From positions 147,135-211,134 of the forward strand of contig NZ_LZJR01000086.1 of the NCBI RefSeq assembly GCF_001667925.1: DNA of 64,000 nt, given 5' to 3'. The position numbers and the translations under genes are program-made. Source of the stretch: Mycobacterium sp. E2479. GTDB lineage: Bacteria; Actinomycetota; Actinomycetes; Mycobacteriales; Mycobacteriaceae. Of the stretch, positions 25,832-35,886 are shown piece by piece; within the stretch, counting starts at the first letter, position 1, and every line of letters starts with the position of its first letter. The notes beneath the pieces are model-generated. The model was not told the DNA's origin. It worked only from the letters and a program-made list of their open reading frames with translations, and did no database searches.

Positions 25832-27297
25832 ACCACGAACCGCGCATGCTCATCGACGGCAAGCTCGTCGAGTCCGAGACGGGACGGCAGTTCGACAACA
25901 TCAACCCCGCGACCGAAGAAATCCTCGGCGCCACCAGCGACGGGACCCGCGCCGACATGGAACGCGCCGTCGCTGCGGCGCGGCATGCGTTCGACAACAC
26001 CGAGTGGTCACGCGACGGCGCGGCGCGGGCCGCCGGACTACGGCAACTGCAGGCAGCGCTCGAGGCCGAACGCGAGGACCTGCGCACCGAACTCGTCGCC
26101 GAAGTGGGCTGTCCCGTGCTGTCGACCTACGGGCCGCAGCTCGACGTCCCCCTCAATGAAGCCCTAACCTGGCCCACCAAGATGATCGACGAATTCACTT
26201 GGAAGCGTTCACTTCCCGACAAGGACGCTTTCGGCATGGGCAGCCTCACCACCCGCGAAGTCTGGAAAGAGCCCATCGGTGTCGTCGGCGTCATCACGCC
26301 GTGGAACTTCCCGTTCGAGATCATCCTCAACAAGATCGGGCCCATCCTGGCGATGGGCAACACCTGCGTGCTCAAACCCGCCCCGGACACGCCGTGGAAC
26401 GCCACCAGAATCGGCCGCATCATCGCCGAGCGCACCGACATCCCGCCCGGCGTCATCAACATCGTGCCATCATCCGACCACCTTGTCGGCGAGGTGATTT
26501 CGAAATCCCCCCTGATCGACATGGTCGCTTTCACCGGCTCGACGGCGACCGGCAGGCGCATCATGGCTGACGCTGCCCAGACCGTCAAACCCACCTTCCT
26601 CGAGCTCGGGGGCAAGTCCGTGTACCTCGTCCTCGACGAGGACGGTGACATCGGCGGCGCGGTTGGCGGCAGCGCATTCGTCTGCATGCATGCCGGACAG
26701 GGCTGCGCCATGCCCACCCGCCTGCTCGTGCCCAACTCTCGCTACGACGAAGCTGTCGAGATCGTCAAAGCCGCAATGGAAAAGAACAAATACGGCGACC
26801 CCACGGATCCTTCGGTGCTGCAGGGCCCGTTGGTCTCCAGGAAGCAGCACGATCGAGTCCTCGGCTACATCGAGAAGGGCAAGCAGGAAGGCGCCCGCCT
26901 GGTTACCGGCGGCGGGGTGCCCAAGCATCTACCGAAGGGCTATTTCGTCGAGCCGACGGTGTTCTCAAATGTCGACAACAAGATGACCATCGCACAGGAG
27001 GAGATCTTCGGACCCGTGCTGTCGGTGATCGGATTCGACGGCGACGACGACGCTGTGCGAATCGCCAACGAATCCATCTACGGCCTGTCGGGTGTGGTGT
27101 TCGCCAACGACCTCGACCGCGCCAAGTCTGTTGCGGGCCGGATCAGAACCGGCACGCTCGGCATCAACGGCGGACTGTGGTACGGCGCGGACGCCCCGTT
27201 CGGTGGGTACAAGCAGTCCGGCGTCGGCCGGCAGTGTGGCATCGAGGGGCTCGAAATATTCACCGAGACAAAGACTGTCGGCTGGCCGGCGTCATAA
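25825..27297 (+). CDS. Aldehyde dehydrogenase (NAD(P)-dependent)
   Basis: 490 residues, the family's normal length. VITPWNFPFEIILNKIGP is the coenzyme-binding start, FTGSTATGRRIM the nucleotide loop, LELGGKS holds the general-base Glu and GQGCAMPTR the catalytic Cys; QEEIFGPVLSV and the C-terminal GGYKQSGVGRQCGIEGLEIFTETKT complete the fold. It oxidises an aldehyde to the acid. Coupled upstream to an SDR and followed after 28 bp by a zinc alcohol dehydrogenase, forming an alcohol-to-acid module. Confidence 0.94.
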   Translation: MVNHEPRMLIDGKLVESETGRQFDNINPATEEILGATSDGTRADMERAVAAARHAFDNTEWSRDGAARAAGLRQLQAALEAEREDLRTELVAEVGCPVLSTYGPQLDVPLNEALTWPTKMIDEFTWKRSLPDKDAFGMGSLTTREVWKEPIGVVGVITPWNFPFEIILNKIGPILAMGNTCVLKPAPDTPWNATRIGRIIAERTDIPPGVINIVPSSDHLVGEVISKSPLIDMVAFTGSTATGRRIMADAAQTVKPTFLELGGKSVYLVLDEDGDIGGAVGGSAFVCMHAGQGCAMPTRLLVPNSRYDEAVEIVKAAMEKNKYGDPTDPSVLQGPLVSRKQHDRVLGYIEKGKQEGARLVTGGGVPKHLPKGYFVEPTVFSNVDNKMTIAQEEIFGPVLSVIGFDGDDDAVRIANESIYGLSGVVFANDLDRAKSVAGRIRTGTLGINGGLWYGADAPFGGYKQSGVGRQCGIEGLEIFTETKTVGWPAS

Positions 27298-27325
27298 TCC
27301 CCAAATCCTTAGGGAAAGAGTCCAG

Positions 27326-28489
27326 ATGAAGTCCAAAGCAGCGGTATTGCGCGGCGTCGGTGTGGACTGGGAAGTCACCGACGTGGAGCTCGACCCGCCC
27401 CACGCGGGCGAAGTGCTGGTCAAGATGGCCTACGCGGGGATCTGCCACTCCGATGAGCACTTCTACACCGGCGACAGTGTCCCGACAGCCGAGATGGAAG
27501 AGATGATGCGGGCCTCAGGGCTTTCCGTGCCCGAATGGTTCCCCATGCTCGGCGGTCATGAGGGAGCCGGGGTCGTCGAAACGGTCGGCCCAGAGGTCAA
27601 GACGCTCAAACCCGGTGACCATGTGGCCATCTCGTTTCTTCCTGCCTGCGGTAACTGTCGATGGTGCGCCACCGGCTACACCTACCTGTGCGACGTGGGT
27701 GCCGACATCTATGACAAGGCGATGACCACCGATGGCACCCGGCGGCGTCACCTGGCGGGTGAAGACCTCATGGCGATGATGCAGGTCGGCACCTTCTCCG
27801 AATTCGTGGTTGCATCCGAGCGCTCGCTGGTCAAGGTGCACGATTGGATCCCCTTAGAGGCGGCCTCGCTGGTCTCCTGCGGTGTGACAACGGGATTCGG
27901 TTCAGGTTCGGTTGCGGCAGGCACCCAACCGGGTGACACGGTCGTGATAGTCGGTGTCGGCGGCATCGGCATGAACGCCGTGCAAGGCGCGAAAGTCGCG
28001 GGCGCCAAACACATCGTCGCCGTCGACCCCAACGAGTTCAAACGCGACATCGCGCCGACTTTCGGCGCCACCCACACCGCTGTCGACACCGGCGCCGCGC
28101 TGGAACTGGTCAAGGAGATCACCTGGGGCGTGATGGCCGACAGGGTCGTTCTCACCCCCGGGGTGGTGCCCGCAGACATGGTGATGATGGGAATGATGTT
28201 GTTGCGCAAGGGCGGAACATGCGTACTGACCGCAATGCCCAAGATCACCGACCTGATGGTACCGATGGTCCTTACCGACATGATCAGCTCGTGTAAGACA
28301 TTCAAGGGTGTGCTTTACGGCGAGATGAACCCGCGGGAAGCCATGCCGAAACTGTTGGCGATGTACGAGGCGGGCCTGATCAAGCTCGATGAGCTGGTCA
28401 CGCAGAAATACAAGCTCGACGACATCAACGAGGCCATGAAAGACCTTCGAGCCGGCAAGAATATTCGCGGCGTCATCGCCTTCGACTGA
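27326..28489 (+). CDS. NDMA-dependent (mycofactocin-linked) zinc alcohol dehydrogenase
   Basis: 387 residues from ATG 27326 (AGGGAAAG upstream). Catalytic zinc: GICHSDEHFYTGD and GGHEGAGVV; structural zinc: CGNCRWCATGYTYLC; cofactor: VGVGGIGMNAV. The start MKSKAAVLRGVGVDWEVTDVELDPP and the length fit the nicotinoprotein class that keeps NAD bound and needs an artificial acceptor such as NDMA in vitro; mycofactocin is its likely natural acceptor. Downstream of the aldehyde dehydrogenase, probably one operon. M. tuberculosis AdhD, encoded near mymA, is of this general type. Confidence 0.88.
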   Translation: MKSKAAVLRGVGVDWEVTDVELDPPHAGEVLVKMAYAGICHSDEHFYTGDSVPTAEMEEMMRASGLSVPEWFPMLGGHEGAGVVETVGPEVKTLKPGDHVAISFLPACGNCRWCATGYTYLCDVGADIYDKAMTTDGTRRRHLAGEDLMAMMQVGTFSEFVVASERSLVKVHDWIPLEAASLVSCGVTTGFGSGSVAAGTQPGDTVVIVGVGGIGMNAVQGAKVAGAKHIVAVDPNEFKRDIAPTFGATHTAVDTGAALELVKEITWGVMADRVVLTPGVVPADMVMMGMMLLRKGGTCVLTAMPKITDLMVPMVLTDMISSCKTFKGVLYGEMNPREAMPKLLAMYEAGLIKLDELVTQKYKLDDINEAMKDLRAGKNIRGVIAFD

Positions 28490-28599
28490 CGCCGTGCGCC
28501 TCGGGGCCGCGTTGCGACAACACGACGCGGGATAGAACTCCGTCATACCCACGAAAGCTGCCATTGACCAATGTCACCATTTGGTGTTGACTGCGTTGT

Positions 28600-29610
28600 A
28601 TGACGGACGGCGTTCCGGCTCGCGGGTCGTTGCGATCCCGCGGCGCGGCAGCGGTGAGTACGTACACCCTTCGGCCGATCACCAGCGTGATTCCGCCCGA
28701 ACGGCCATGGGGCCTGTGGCTATCACGCCAGATCATCGCCGGGATCATGGGGACCTTCGGCCCCTCACTTGCGGGCGCCCGCGTCGAGTCGGTAGACGTC
28801 AAGCTGCCCGAAGGCCGCCGGGTCAAGGGTGAATGGGTGTATGGACCACGCACACCCACAAGCGAGACCGCGCGCTCGTCAATCAACGAGGGTGCGATTT
28901 ACTACGTGCACGGCAGCGGGTACGCCGTGTGTTCGCCAAAGACGCACCGCCGGTTAACATCCTGGCTCTCGGCCCTGACCGGCCTTCCGGTGTTCTGCAT
29001 CGATTATCGGCTTGCGCCGCGTCATCGCTTCCCCAGTGCGGCCGACGACGTCCGGGCGGGCTGGGACTGGCTGGCCACCGCCGTCGGCGTGCCGCCGAAA
29101 CAGGTTGTGATCGCCGGAGATTCGGCGGGCGGTCACCTGTCGGTCGACTTGCTGCTGCAGCCCGAGATATCCAGCAGTCCCCCCGCCGCAATGGTGTTGT
29201 TCTCCCCGTTGTACGACCTCACCTTCGAACTCTCGCTCGCGCGCGAACGGATTCGCCCCGATCCGGCCACCCGGGCGGCGAGCGCGGTCCGCCTTGTCAG
29301 CCTCTATCACCGCGGCATCGACCTCACCCACCGGCGGTTGACGCTCGATGTCGCCGGCGCCCCTGCACTTCCCCCCACCCTCATCCAGGCCGGTGGCGCC
29401 GAGATGCTGCAGGAGGATGCGCGCCAGCTCGCCGCCGACATCCGCACCGCCGGCGGCAGATGCGAACTGCAGATCTGGCCGCACCAGGTGCATGTCTTTC
29501 AGGCGTTGCCACGCATCACACTCGAAGCCGCCAAGGCCATGGCCTACGTCGCGCGATTCATCGCTCACGCCCTTCAGGATGCGCGCGCCGTCACCGAGGA
29601 GGTCCACTGA
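28600..29610 (+). CDS. HSL-type lipase/esterase (LipR-like alpha/beta-hydrolase)
   Basis: 336 residues. Hormone-sensitive-lipase family: the oxyanion motif YVHGSGY (HGG replaced by HGSG), the nucleophile elbow GDSAGG, Asp in GGAEMLQED and His in HQVHVFQ. It probably cleaves short or medium acyl esters. The N-terminal 20 residues may not be real; GTG codons downstream offer other starts. First gene of a plus-strand operon with an SDR, a diiron protein, a flavin monooxygenase and a MerR gene. The monooxygenase makes esters or lactones that this enzyme could hydrolyse. Confidence 0.88.
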   Translation: MTDGVPARGSLRSRGAAAVSTYTLRPITSVIPPERPWGLWLSRQIIAGIMGTFGPSLAGARVESVDVKLPEGRRVKGEWVYGPRTPTSETARSSINEGAIYYVHGSGYAVCSPKTHRRLTSWLSALTGLPVFCIDYRLAPRHRFPSAADDVRAGWDWLATAVGVPPKQVVIAGDSAGGHLSVDLLLQPEISSSPPAAMVLFSPLYDLTFELSLARERIRPDPATRAASAVRLVSLYHRGIDLTHRRLTLDVAGAPALPPTLIQAGGAEMLQEDARQLAADIRTAGGRCELQIWPHQVHVFQALPRITLEAAKAMAYVARFIAHALQDARAVTEEVH

Positions 29611-29612
29611 CG

Positions 29613-30470
29613 ATGCTCGGGCCTCTGGACAGACTGCTCGGCGGGTCGAAAACCAGCCGTGGCGCCCTAGCGGTGGTCACCGGCGCCGGAAGCGGCATCG
29701 GCGCTGCATTCGCCGTCGAACTGAGCAAGCGCGGCGGCGCGGTGGTGTGCAGTGACATCGACGACGCGGCCGCGCACCGGACGGCAGACACGATCACCGC
29801 ACACGGCGCGAAGGCGGTCGCAATCCGTTGCGACGTATCACGAATCGAGGATGTGCAAGCGCTGGCCGAACAGTCACAGTCCTGGTTCGCGGCGCCACCC
29901 ACGCTGCTGATCAACAACGCCGGGGTGGGCGCGGGCGGTGCCGCCATCGGCGAGACACCGCTGGACGACTGGCTGTGGACCCTGGGCATCAACCTGTGGG
30001 GGCCCATTCACGGCTGCCACGTGTTCACCCCGATCCTGCGTGATGCCGGGCGGTCGCACGCGCCGCGGGGCATCATCAACGTGGCCTCGGCGGCGGCATT
30101 CGGTGCAGCGCCCGGCATGGCCGCCTATAACGTCAGCAAGGCCGGTGTGCTCTCACTCTCGGAGACCCTCGCCGCCGAACTGGCCGGCACGCCGGTGCGA
30201 GTCACCGTGCTGTGCCCCACCTTCGTCAAAACCAACATCCTCGAGTCCGGCCGCATCAGTGAGCAATCCAGCGAACTGGCCGGAAAACTGATGCGCTGGA
30301 CCGGATTATCCGCGGAGAAGGTCGCGCGTACCTGCTTGGACGCCCATGACCGCGGCGAGCTGTACTGCATGCCGCAAATCGACGCGAAGATCGGTTGGAA
30401 CATCAAACGGCTCGCCCCACAGACATATACGCGTGCGGCCGGCCTGGTGTCCCGTATCAACCTGCCCTGA
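29613..30470 (+). CDS. Short-chain dehydrogenase/reductase (SadH-like)
   Basis: 285 residues from ATG 29613, 2 bp after the lipase stop. It has TGAGSGIG, CDVSRIED, INNAGVG, the catalytic Ser in NVASAAAFG and AYNVSK, followed by VLCPTFVKTNI. The C-terminal 60 residues (MRWTGLSAEKVARTCLDAHDRGELYCMPQIDAKIGWNIKRLAP) match SDRs found next to flavin monooxygenases in mycobacteria, such as the mymA-operon SDR. Probable role: supplying or removing the ketone handled by the monooxygenase. Confidence 0.9.
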   Translation: MLGPLDRLLGGSKTSRGALAVVTGAGSGIGAAFAVELSKRGGAVVCSDIDDAAAHRTADTITAHGAKAVAIRCDVSRIEDVQALAEQSQSWFAAPPTLLINNAGVGAGGAAIGETPLDDWLWTLGINLWGPIHGCHVFTPILRDAGRSHAPRGIINVASAAAFGAAPGMAAYNVSKAGVLSLSETLAAELAGTPVRVTVLCPTFVKTNILESGRISEQSSELAGKLMRWTGLSAEKVARTCLDAHDRGELYCMPQIDAKIGWNIKRLAPQTYTRAAGLVSRINLP

Positions 30471-30494
30471 TCACTCGACGCAAAGGAGCTACCG

Positions 30495-31415
30495 GTGGCC
30501 ATCGACATGGAAGCCATGCTCGCCAAGATCAAGGATCGCCAGTGGGCGCTCGTTGATATCGGCTGGGACGCAGCCGGCGCCGAGATGATCAGTGATGAGC
30601 AACGGCCACAGCTCAAGGCGTTCATGGCCGACCTGTGCTGGATCGAGAACATCGGCGCCAGGGGCTTCGCGGCACTGGCGAAAAAGGCACCCACACCGAC
30701 CATTGCCGAGATCTACCGCTACTTCCACGCCGAGGAGCAGCGGCACGCCAACGCCGAACTAGCGTTGATGAAGCGTTGGGGCATGCTCGAGGACGGTGAG
30801 ATTCCCGAGCCGAACGTGAACATCCGACTGGCCATCGACTGGCTGGACCGCTGGGCCGACGACATGCCGCTGTCTCTGCTCGGCACCGTCATTCCGATGC
30901 TCGAAGTCGCACTGGACGGCGCCCTATTGAAATTCCTCCTCGACGAGGTGCACGACCCCGTTTGCCACCAGGTCTTCGAGAAGATCAACAACGACGAATC
31001 ACGCCATCTGGTCGTCGACTTCGAAGTTCTCGACATGATTGGGCACGCGAAGATCCGACGGCTACTGATCGACTTCGTCGGTCACAATGCCACTCCGGGT
31101 CTCATCATCGGTGCGATCATGGGCGCACCGCTGATCAACAGGATTCGCAACGAGATCACCGCCATGGGCATGGAGCCAGAGCGGCTTTACCGGGCTGTGA
31201 AGCGATTTAGAGAGCTTGGTGATCGCGGCGAACGTACCAGGCGGGTACCGACTTACCGTTTCCTGAGGCATTACGCCGGAGTGGTCACAAATCCACGCCA
31301 CCCGTACCACCTGCTGGCGAATTCGATGGTCTGGCTTTCCGACCGATATCCGCGACTCCTGCTTCCGTCTGTACCGACGTGGGTTGCAGAACTCACGCAC
31401 GAGCCGGCGGCGTGA
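30495..31415 (+). CDS. Ferritin-like diiron protein (metal-dependent hydrolase-type family)
   Basis: 306 residues, GTG start with AAAGGAG 6 bp upstream. Two Ex2H-type iron-binding pairs are visible: HAEEQRH near residues 78-83 and NDESRH near 163-168, each preceded by a further Glu on a long helix (WIENIGARGF and MLEVALDGALL). This is the layout of a four-helix ferritin-like diiron site. Databases often call such proteins predicted metal-dependent hydrolases, but an oxygenase or reductase role is equally likely. It sits between SDR and flavin monooxygenase and overlaps the latter (GTGA). Confidence 0.8.
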   Translation: MAIDMEAMLAKIKDRQWALVDIGWDAAGAEMISDEQRPQLKAFMADLCWIENIGARGFAALAKKAPTPTIAEIYRYFHAEEQRHANAELALMKRWGMLEDGEIPEPNVNIRLAIDWLDRWADDMPLSLLGTVIPMLEVALDGALLKFLLDEVHDPVCHQVFEKINNDESRHLVVDFEVLDMIGHAKIRRLLIDFVGHNATPGLIIGAIMGAPLINRIRNEITAMGMEPERLYRAVKRFRELGDRGERTRRVPTYRFLRHYAGVVTNPRHPYHLLANSMVWLSDRYPRLLLPSVPTWVAELTHEPAA

Positions 31416-32914
31416 CCGTGGTGAACAACCGCGCCCATGCGGCGCTCATCGTCGGAGCCGGCTTCACCGGACTCGGGGCGGCAATCCGCCTGGCCGAAGC
31501 CGGAGTCGACGACATCGTGCTGCTGGAGCGCGCGGACCGAGTAGGCGGGACCTGGCGCGACACAACGTATCCGGGGGCCAGCTGCGACGTCCCATCACTG
31601 CTGTACTCGTACTCATTCGTCAAGAACCCGACGTGGTCCCGCACCTATTCGCCCGCCCCGGAGATCTATCGGCATCTCGAGGACATGGCGGACAGGTTCG
31701 ACGTCCGCGGCCGCATCAGGTTCGGCCACGAAGTGAAGGGCCTGACCTTCGACGAGGAGGCCGGCGTCTGGACAGCCACCACCAAGAACCGCAAGAAGTT
31801 TCGCGCCCGTACCGTGGTCCTCGCATCCGGCCCGCTCTCAGACGTCAGCTTCCCCGACATCCGGGGGATGGAAACCTATCGCGGACACAAGATCCACAGC
31901 GCACGCTGGGACCACGACTACGACTTCGCCGGCAAGCGCGTCGCGGTGATAGGGACCGGCGCCAGCGCAATTCAGATCATCCCCGAGCTGGTCAAGCAGG
32001 CCGGGTTCGTCAAGGTGTTTCAGCGCACGCCGTGCTGGGTGCTGCCACGACTGGACGTCGCCACTCCGCCGGCCGTCCAATCGTTATTCACCAAAGTGCC
32101 TGCCACCCAACAGCTTGCGCGCCAGGCACTGTACTGGGGCCACGAAGCCAGCGCCACGGCGCTGGTGTGGGACACGCCGCTGACCTCGCTGGTCGCCCGG
32201 CTCGGGCGGGCACACTTGCGCGCTCAGGTGAAAGATCCGTGGTTACGACGTCAGCTGACGCCAGACTTCCGGCCGGGGTGCAAGCGCATGCTGGTCTCCA
32301 GCGACTACTACCCCGCGCTGCAAGGCGACAACTGCAAGCTCATCGACTGGCCCATCGCCACCTTGAGCCCGGCCGGCATCCGCACCAGCGACGGCATCGA
32401 ACACCACCTCGACTGCATCGTGTTCGCCACCGGCTACGACGTACACCTGACCGGTCCGCCGTTTCCGGTCACCGGGCTCGGCGGCCGGTCGCTAACCGCC
32501 GAATGGGCCGATGGCGCACAGGCTTACAAGAGCATCAACGTGCACGGCTATCCCAACCTGTTCGTCATGACCGGCCCCAACTCCGGGCCCGGCCACAACT
32601 CCCTGCTGGTTTACATCGAAGGCCAGCTGGACTACGCGGTACGCGGGATCAGCGCCATCCTCAACAACGACCTGCGTTACCTCGATGTGCGCGAAGAGGT
32701 CCAACGTCACCACAACGAGCGGATCCAGCGTCGGCTCACCAAGACGACCTGGATGTCGGGCTGCCGCAGTTGGTACCTCACCAAGGACGGATTCAACGGG
32801 TCGATGTACCCCGGTTTCGCCACGCAGTATCTTCGCCAGATGAAAGATTTCCGATACGAGCACTATCGGGCGGTGACGCGTCACGCCCAGACGCAGACCA
32901 CCGCGTCGGTTTGA
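31412..32914 (+). CDS. Flavin-dependent monooxygenase, Baeyer-Villiger type
   Basis: 500 residues from GTG 31412, overlapping the previous stop. Two Rossmann motifs: GAGFTG for FAD (about 12-17) and GTGASA for NADPH (about 181). Between them YRGHKIHSARW matches the Baeyer-Villiger fingerprint FxGxxxHxxxW with Tyr for Phe. FATGYDVH and MTGPNSGPGHNS are family blocks. It would insert oxygen next to a ketone or oxidise a soft heteroatom, at NADPH cost. With the lipase, SDR and alcohol dehydrogenase it makes a set like the mymA operon of M. tuberculosis, although in another order. Confidence 0.92.
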   Translation: MTVVNNRAHAALIVGAGFTGLGAAIRLAEAGVDDIVLLERADRVGGTWRDTTYPGASCDVPSLLYSYSFVKNPTWSRTYSPAPEIYRHLEDMADRFDVRGRIRFGHEVKGLTFDEEAGVWTATTKNRKKFRARTVVLASGPLSDVSFPDIRGMETYRGHKIHSARWDHDYDFAGKRVAVIGTGASAIQIIPELVKQAGFVKVFQRTPCWVLPRLDVATPPAVQSLFTKVPATQQLARQALYWGHEASATALVWDTPLTSLVARLGRAHLRAQVKDPWLRRQLTPDFRPGCKRMLVSSDYYPALQGDNCKLIDWPIATLSPAGIRTSDGIEHHLDCIVFATGYDVHLTGPPFPVTGLGGRSLTAEWADGAQAYKSINVHGYPNLFVMTGPNSGPGHNSLLVYIEGQLDYAVRGISAILNNDLRYLDVREEVQRHHNERIQRRLTKTTWMSGCRSWYLTKDGFNGSMYPGFATQYLRQMKDFRYEHYRAVTRHAQTQTTASV

Positions 32915-32926
32915 GACGCCACTGAC

Positions 32927-33841
32927 ATGGCAACCGAACGCGCATCGCGGCCCGAACCCGGCACCATCGCCAGCGTGCTGCACAACGTGCGGCGCGCGCC
33001 CAAACGGGTGCGGCGCCAATCGCGGGAATACCGCCAACTCATCGAGGGAGCGGTGTCACAGCTTTTCGATGCGGCCGCGCGGCACCCGCACGGCGCCGCG
33101 AACTCCGGTGAGTACCGGATCGATGACCTGGCCCGGCTCGCCGGCACCACCACGCGCAACATCCGGGTCTACCGCGACCGCGGACTGCTGCCGCCTCCAC
33201 TGCGAGTGGGCCGAATCGCGTTGTTCAACGACACCCACCTGACCCGGTTGCGGCTCATCACCTCGATGCTCGACCGCGGCTACAACATCGCACACGTGCG
33301 AGAAATGCTCAGCGCGTGGGAGGAAGGCAAAAACCTCGGCGACGTGCTGGGACTCGAAACCGCCATCGTCGGCACCTGGACCACCGAAAAGCCGGAAACG
33401 GTACCGCTGGCCGAGGCCCGACGCCTGGTCGACGACGCCGACGCGTTCGAGCGCCTGGTGGCGCTACACGTGATCCGGATCGATGGGACGCAAGCCACCA
33501 TCACCCGCCCGAAACTCATCGAAGCCTTCAACGAGATTCGCAGCTACGGCGTCGAATTCGACAAGCTCATCGACCTTCACGAGCAGATCGTCCCCGAGAT
33601 CGACAAGATCAGTGACATGCTGGTGCGCGCGGGAGCCGAGCACGTGCTGAATCGCATCAAGCCCGGCGAACCCCTGCCCGCCGACGCCGAAATCGCCGAG
33701 CTGATCACCATGCTGGTGCGCTTCCGAACTCAAGCGGTGGCCACCGTCACCGCCACGCTCGCCTCGTCGATCGAAGCCAATATCGAATCACTCGTCGGCC
33801 ACATATTGGCCGACTATCTGGAATCGAGCTCTACGGCCTGA
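32927..33841 (+). CDS. MerR-family transcriptional regulator
   Basis: 304 residues, ATG 12 bp after the monooxygenase stop. A basic 55-residue lead precedes the winged helix: YRIDDLARLAGTTTRNIRVYRDRGLLPPP (about 62-90), then GRIALFNDTHLTRLRLITSMLDRGYNIAHVREML. The C-terminal 170 residues are helical without Cys-rich metal sites, so it senses an organic ligand or is constitutive. It is unusual in being the last gene of the operon it probably controls; the mymA operon uses the AraC-type VirS instead. Confidence 0.88.
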   Translation: MATERASRPEPGTIASVLHNVRRAPKRVRRQSREYRQLIEGAVSQLFDAAARHPHGAANSGEYRIDDLARLAGTTTRNIRVYRDRGLLPPPLRVGRIALFNDTHLTRLRLITSMLDRGYNIAHVREMLSAWEEGKNLGDVLGLETAIVGTWTTEKPETVPLAEARRLVDDADAFERLVALHVIRIDGTQATITRPKLIEAFNEIRSYGVEFDKLIDLHEQIVPEIDKISDMLVRAGAEHVLNRIKPGEPLPADAEIAELITMLVRFRTQAVATVTATLASSIEANIESLVGHILADYLESSSTA

Positions 33842-33893
33842 GCCTGGCTCGGTGTGGACACCAGCCGCTGGCGGGCACATCGCGATCAGAAAG

Positions 33894-35271
<1,378 letters not shown>

Positions 35272-35886
35272 GTAGCTGTGCGCAACCGATTCCACGATCC
35301 GTCCCCTCGGATGCCGCCGTCGGCTTGACGTCGGCCCATCGGGTGCGTTCCTTGAAGCATGCCGCGCACCGCCCGCCTGTCTGCGCAGCCGGGCCAACTA
35401 CCTCCGCCGTCCCAGATCGCCCCAGCCAGTTGGGAACATCGCCACTCGAAATGTTTCCCGACCGTTTACGTCGCGGTCGCACAGCCGGCGGCTTTAGCGG
35501 TCAGACTTTTCCTAGCGCTCACTGCCGCCCACGGCCGGCCCAGCCGCCGGTAACGCACCGCACAAATTGGGGGACGGCATCACGCCGTCGCGTGTCCCAT
35601 CAGGGTGGCCAAAATATTGTCTTGACAGTCAATGCACAGTAAGTTCACACCAAACTATCTGTCCCCCATTCAGCGGTTGCGGGAGCGTTGTTGCTTCGAC
35701 GAATCCGGCTTGACCTGCTATTTTGCCAGTCTTCGTCAGCTCGTCAGCCGGCCGCTTGCCTGTGTGTATTCAAGTGGCGGCAAGTCAGTGCCGGGGATAC
35801 GTTCTTGACGGTCGTCGGGACGTTTCGTGGTTGCCCGTTTGCGGACGGTGCTTCCCAGATCGGCGCTCTAACCCACGGAGGCATCG
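35272..35886. other. 615-bp intergenic region between mbtI and the SbtA-like gene
   Basis: No supported gene on either strand; the short open frames lack RBS and protein-like composition. A TTGACA box occurs at 35622-35627 in an AT-richer patch (35610-35660), but I see no well-spaced -10 element after it. The last bases carry the RBS GGAGG of the next gene. No riboswitch or terminator recognised. Confidence 0.5.

Noticed and set aside
28571..28592. CACCA-TT-TGGTG palindrome before the lipase operon as MerR operator
   Set aside because: Only 5-bp arms and not the 19/20-bp spaced promoter typical for MerR regulators.
31384..32925. 513-codon frame overlapping the flavin monooxygenase on the same strand
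   Set aside because: Arg/Pro-rich shadow of the Baeyer-Villiger-type gene, which has all cofactor motifs.
35272..35886. Riboswitch or small RNA before the SbtA-like gene
   Set aside because: No recognisable aptamer, hairpin-plus-T-run or spaced promoter found by eye.
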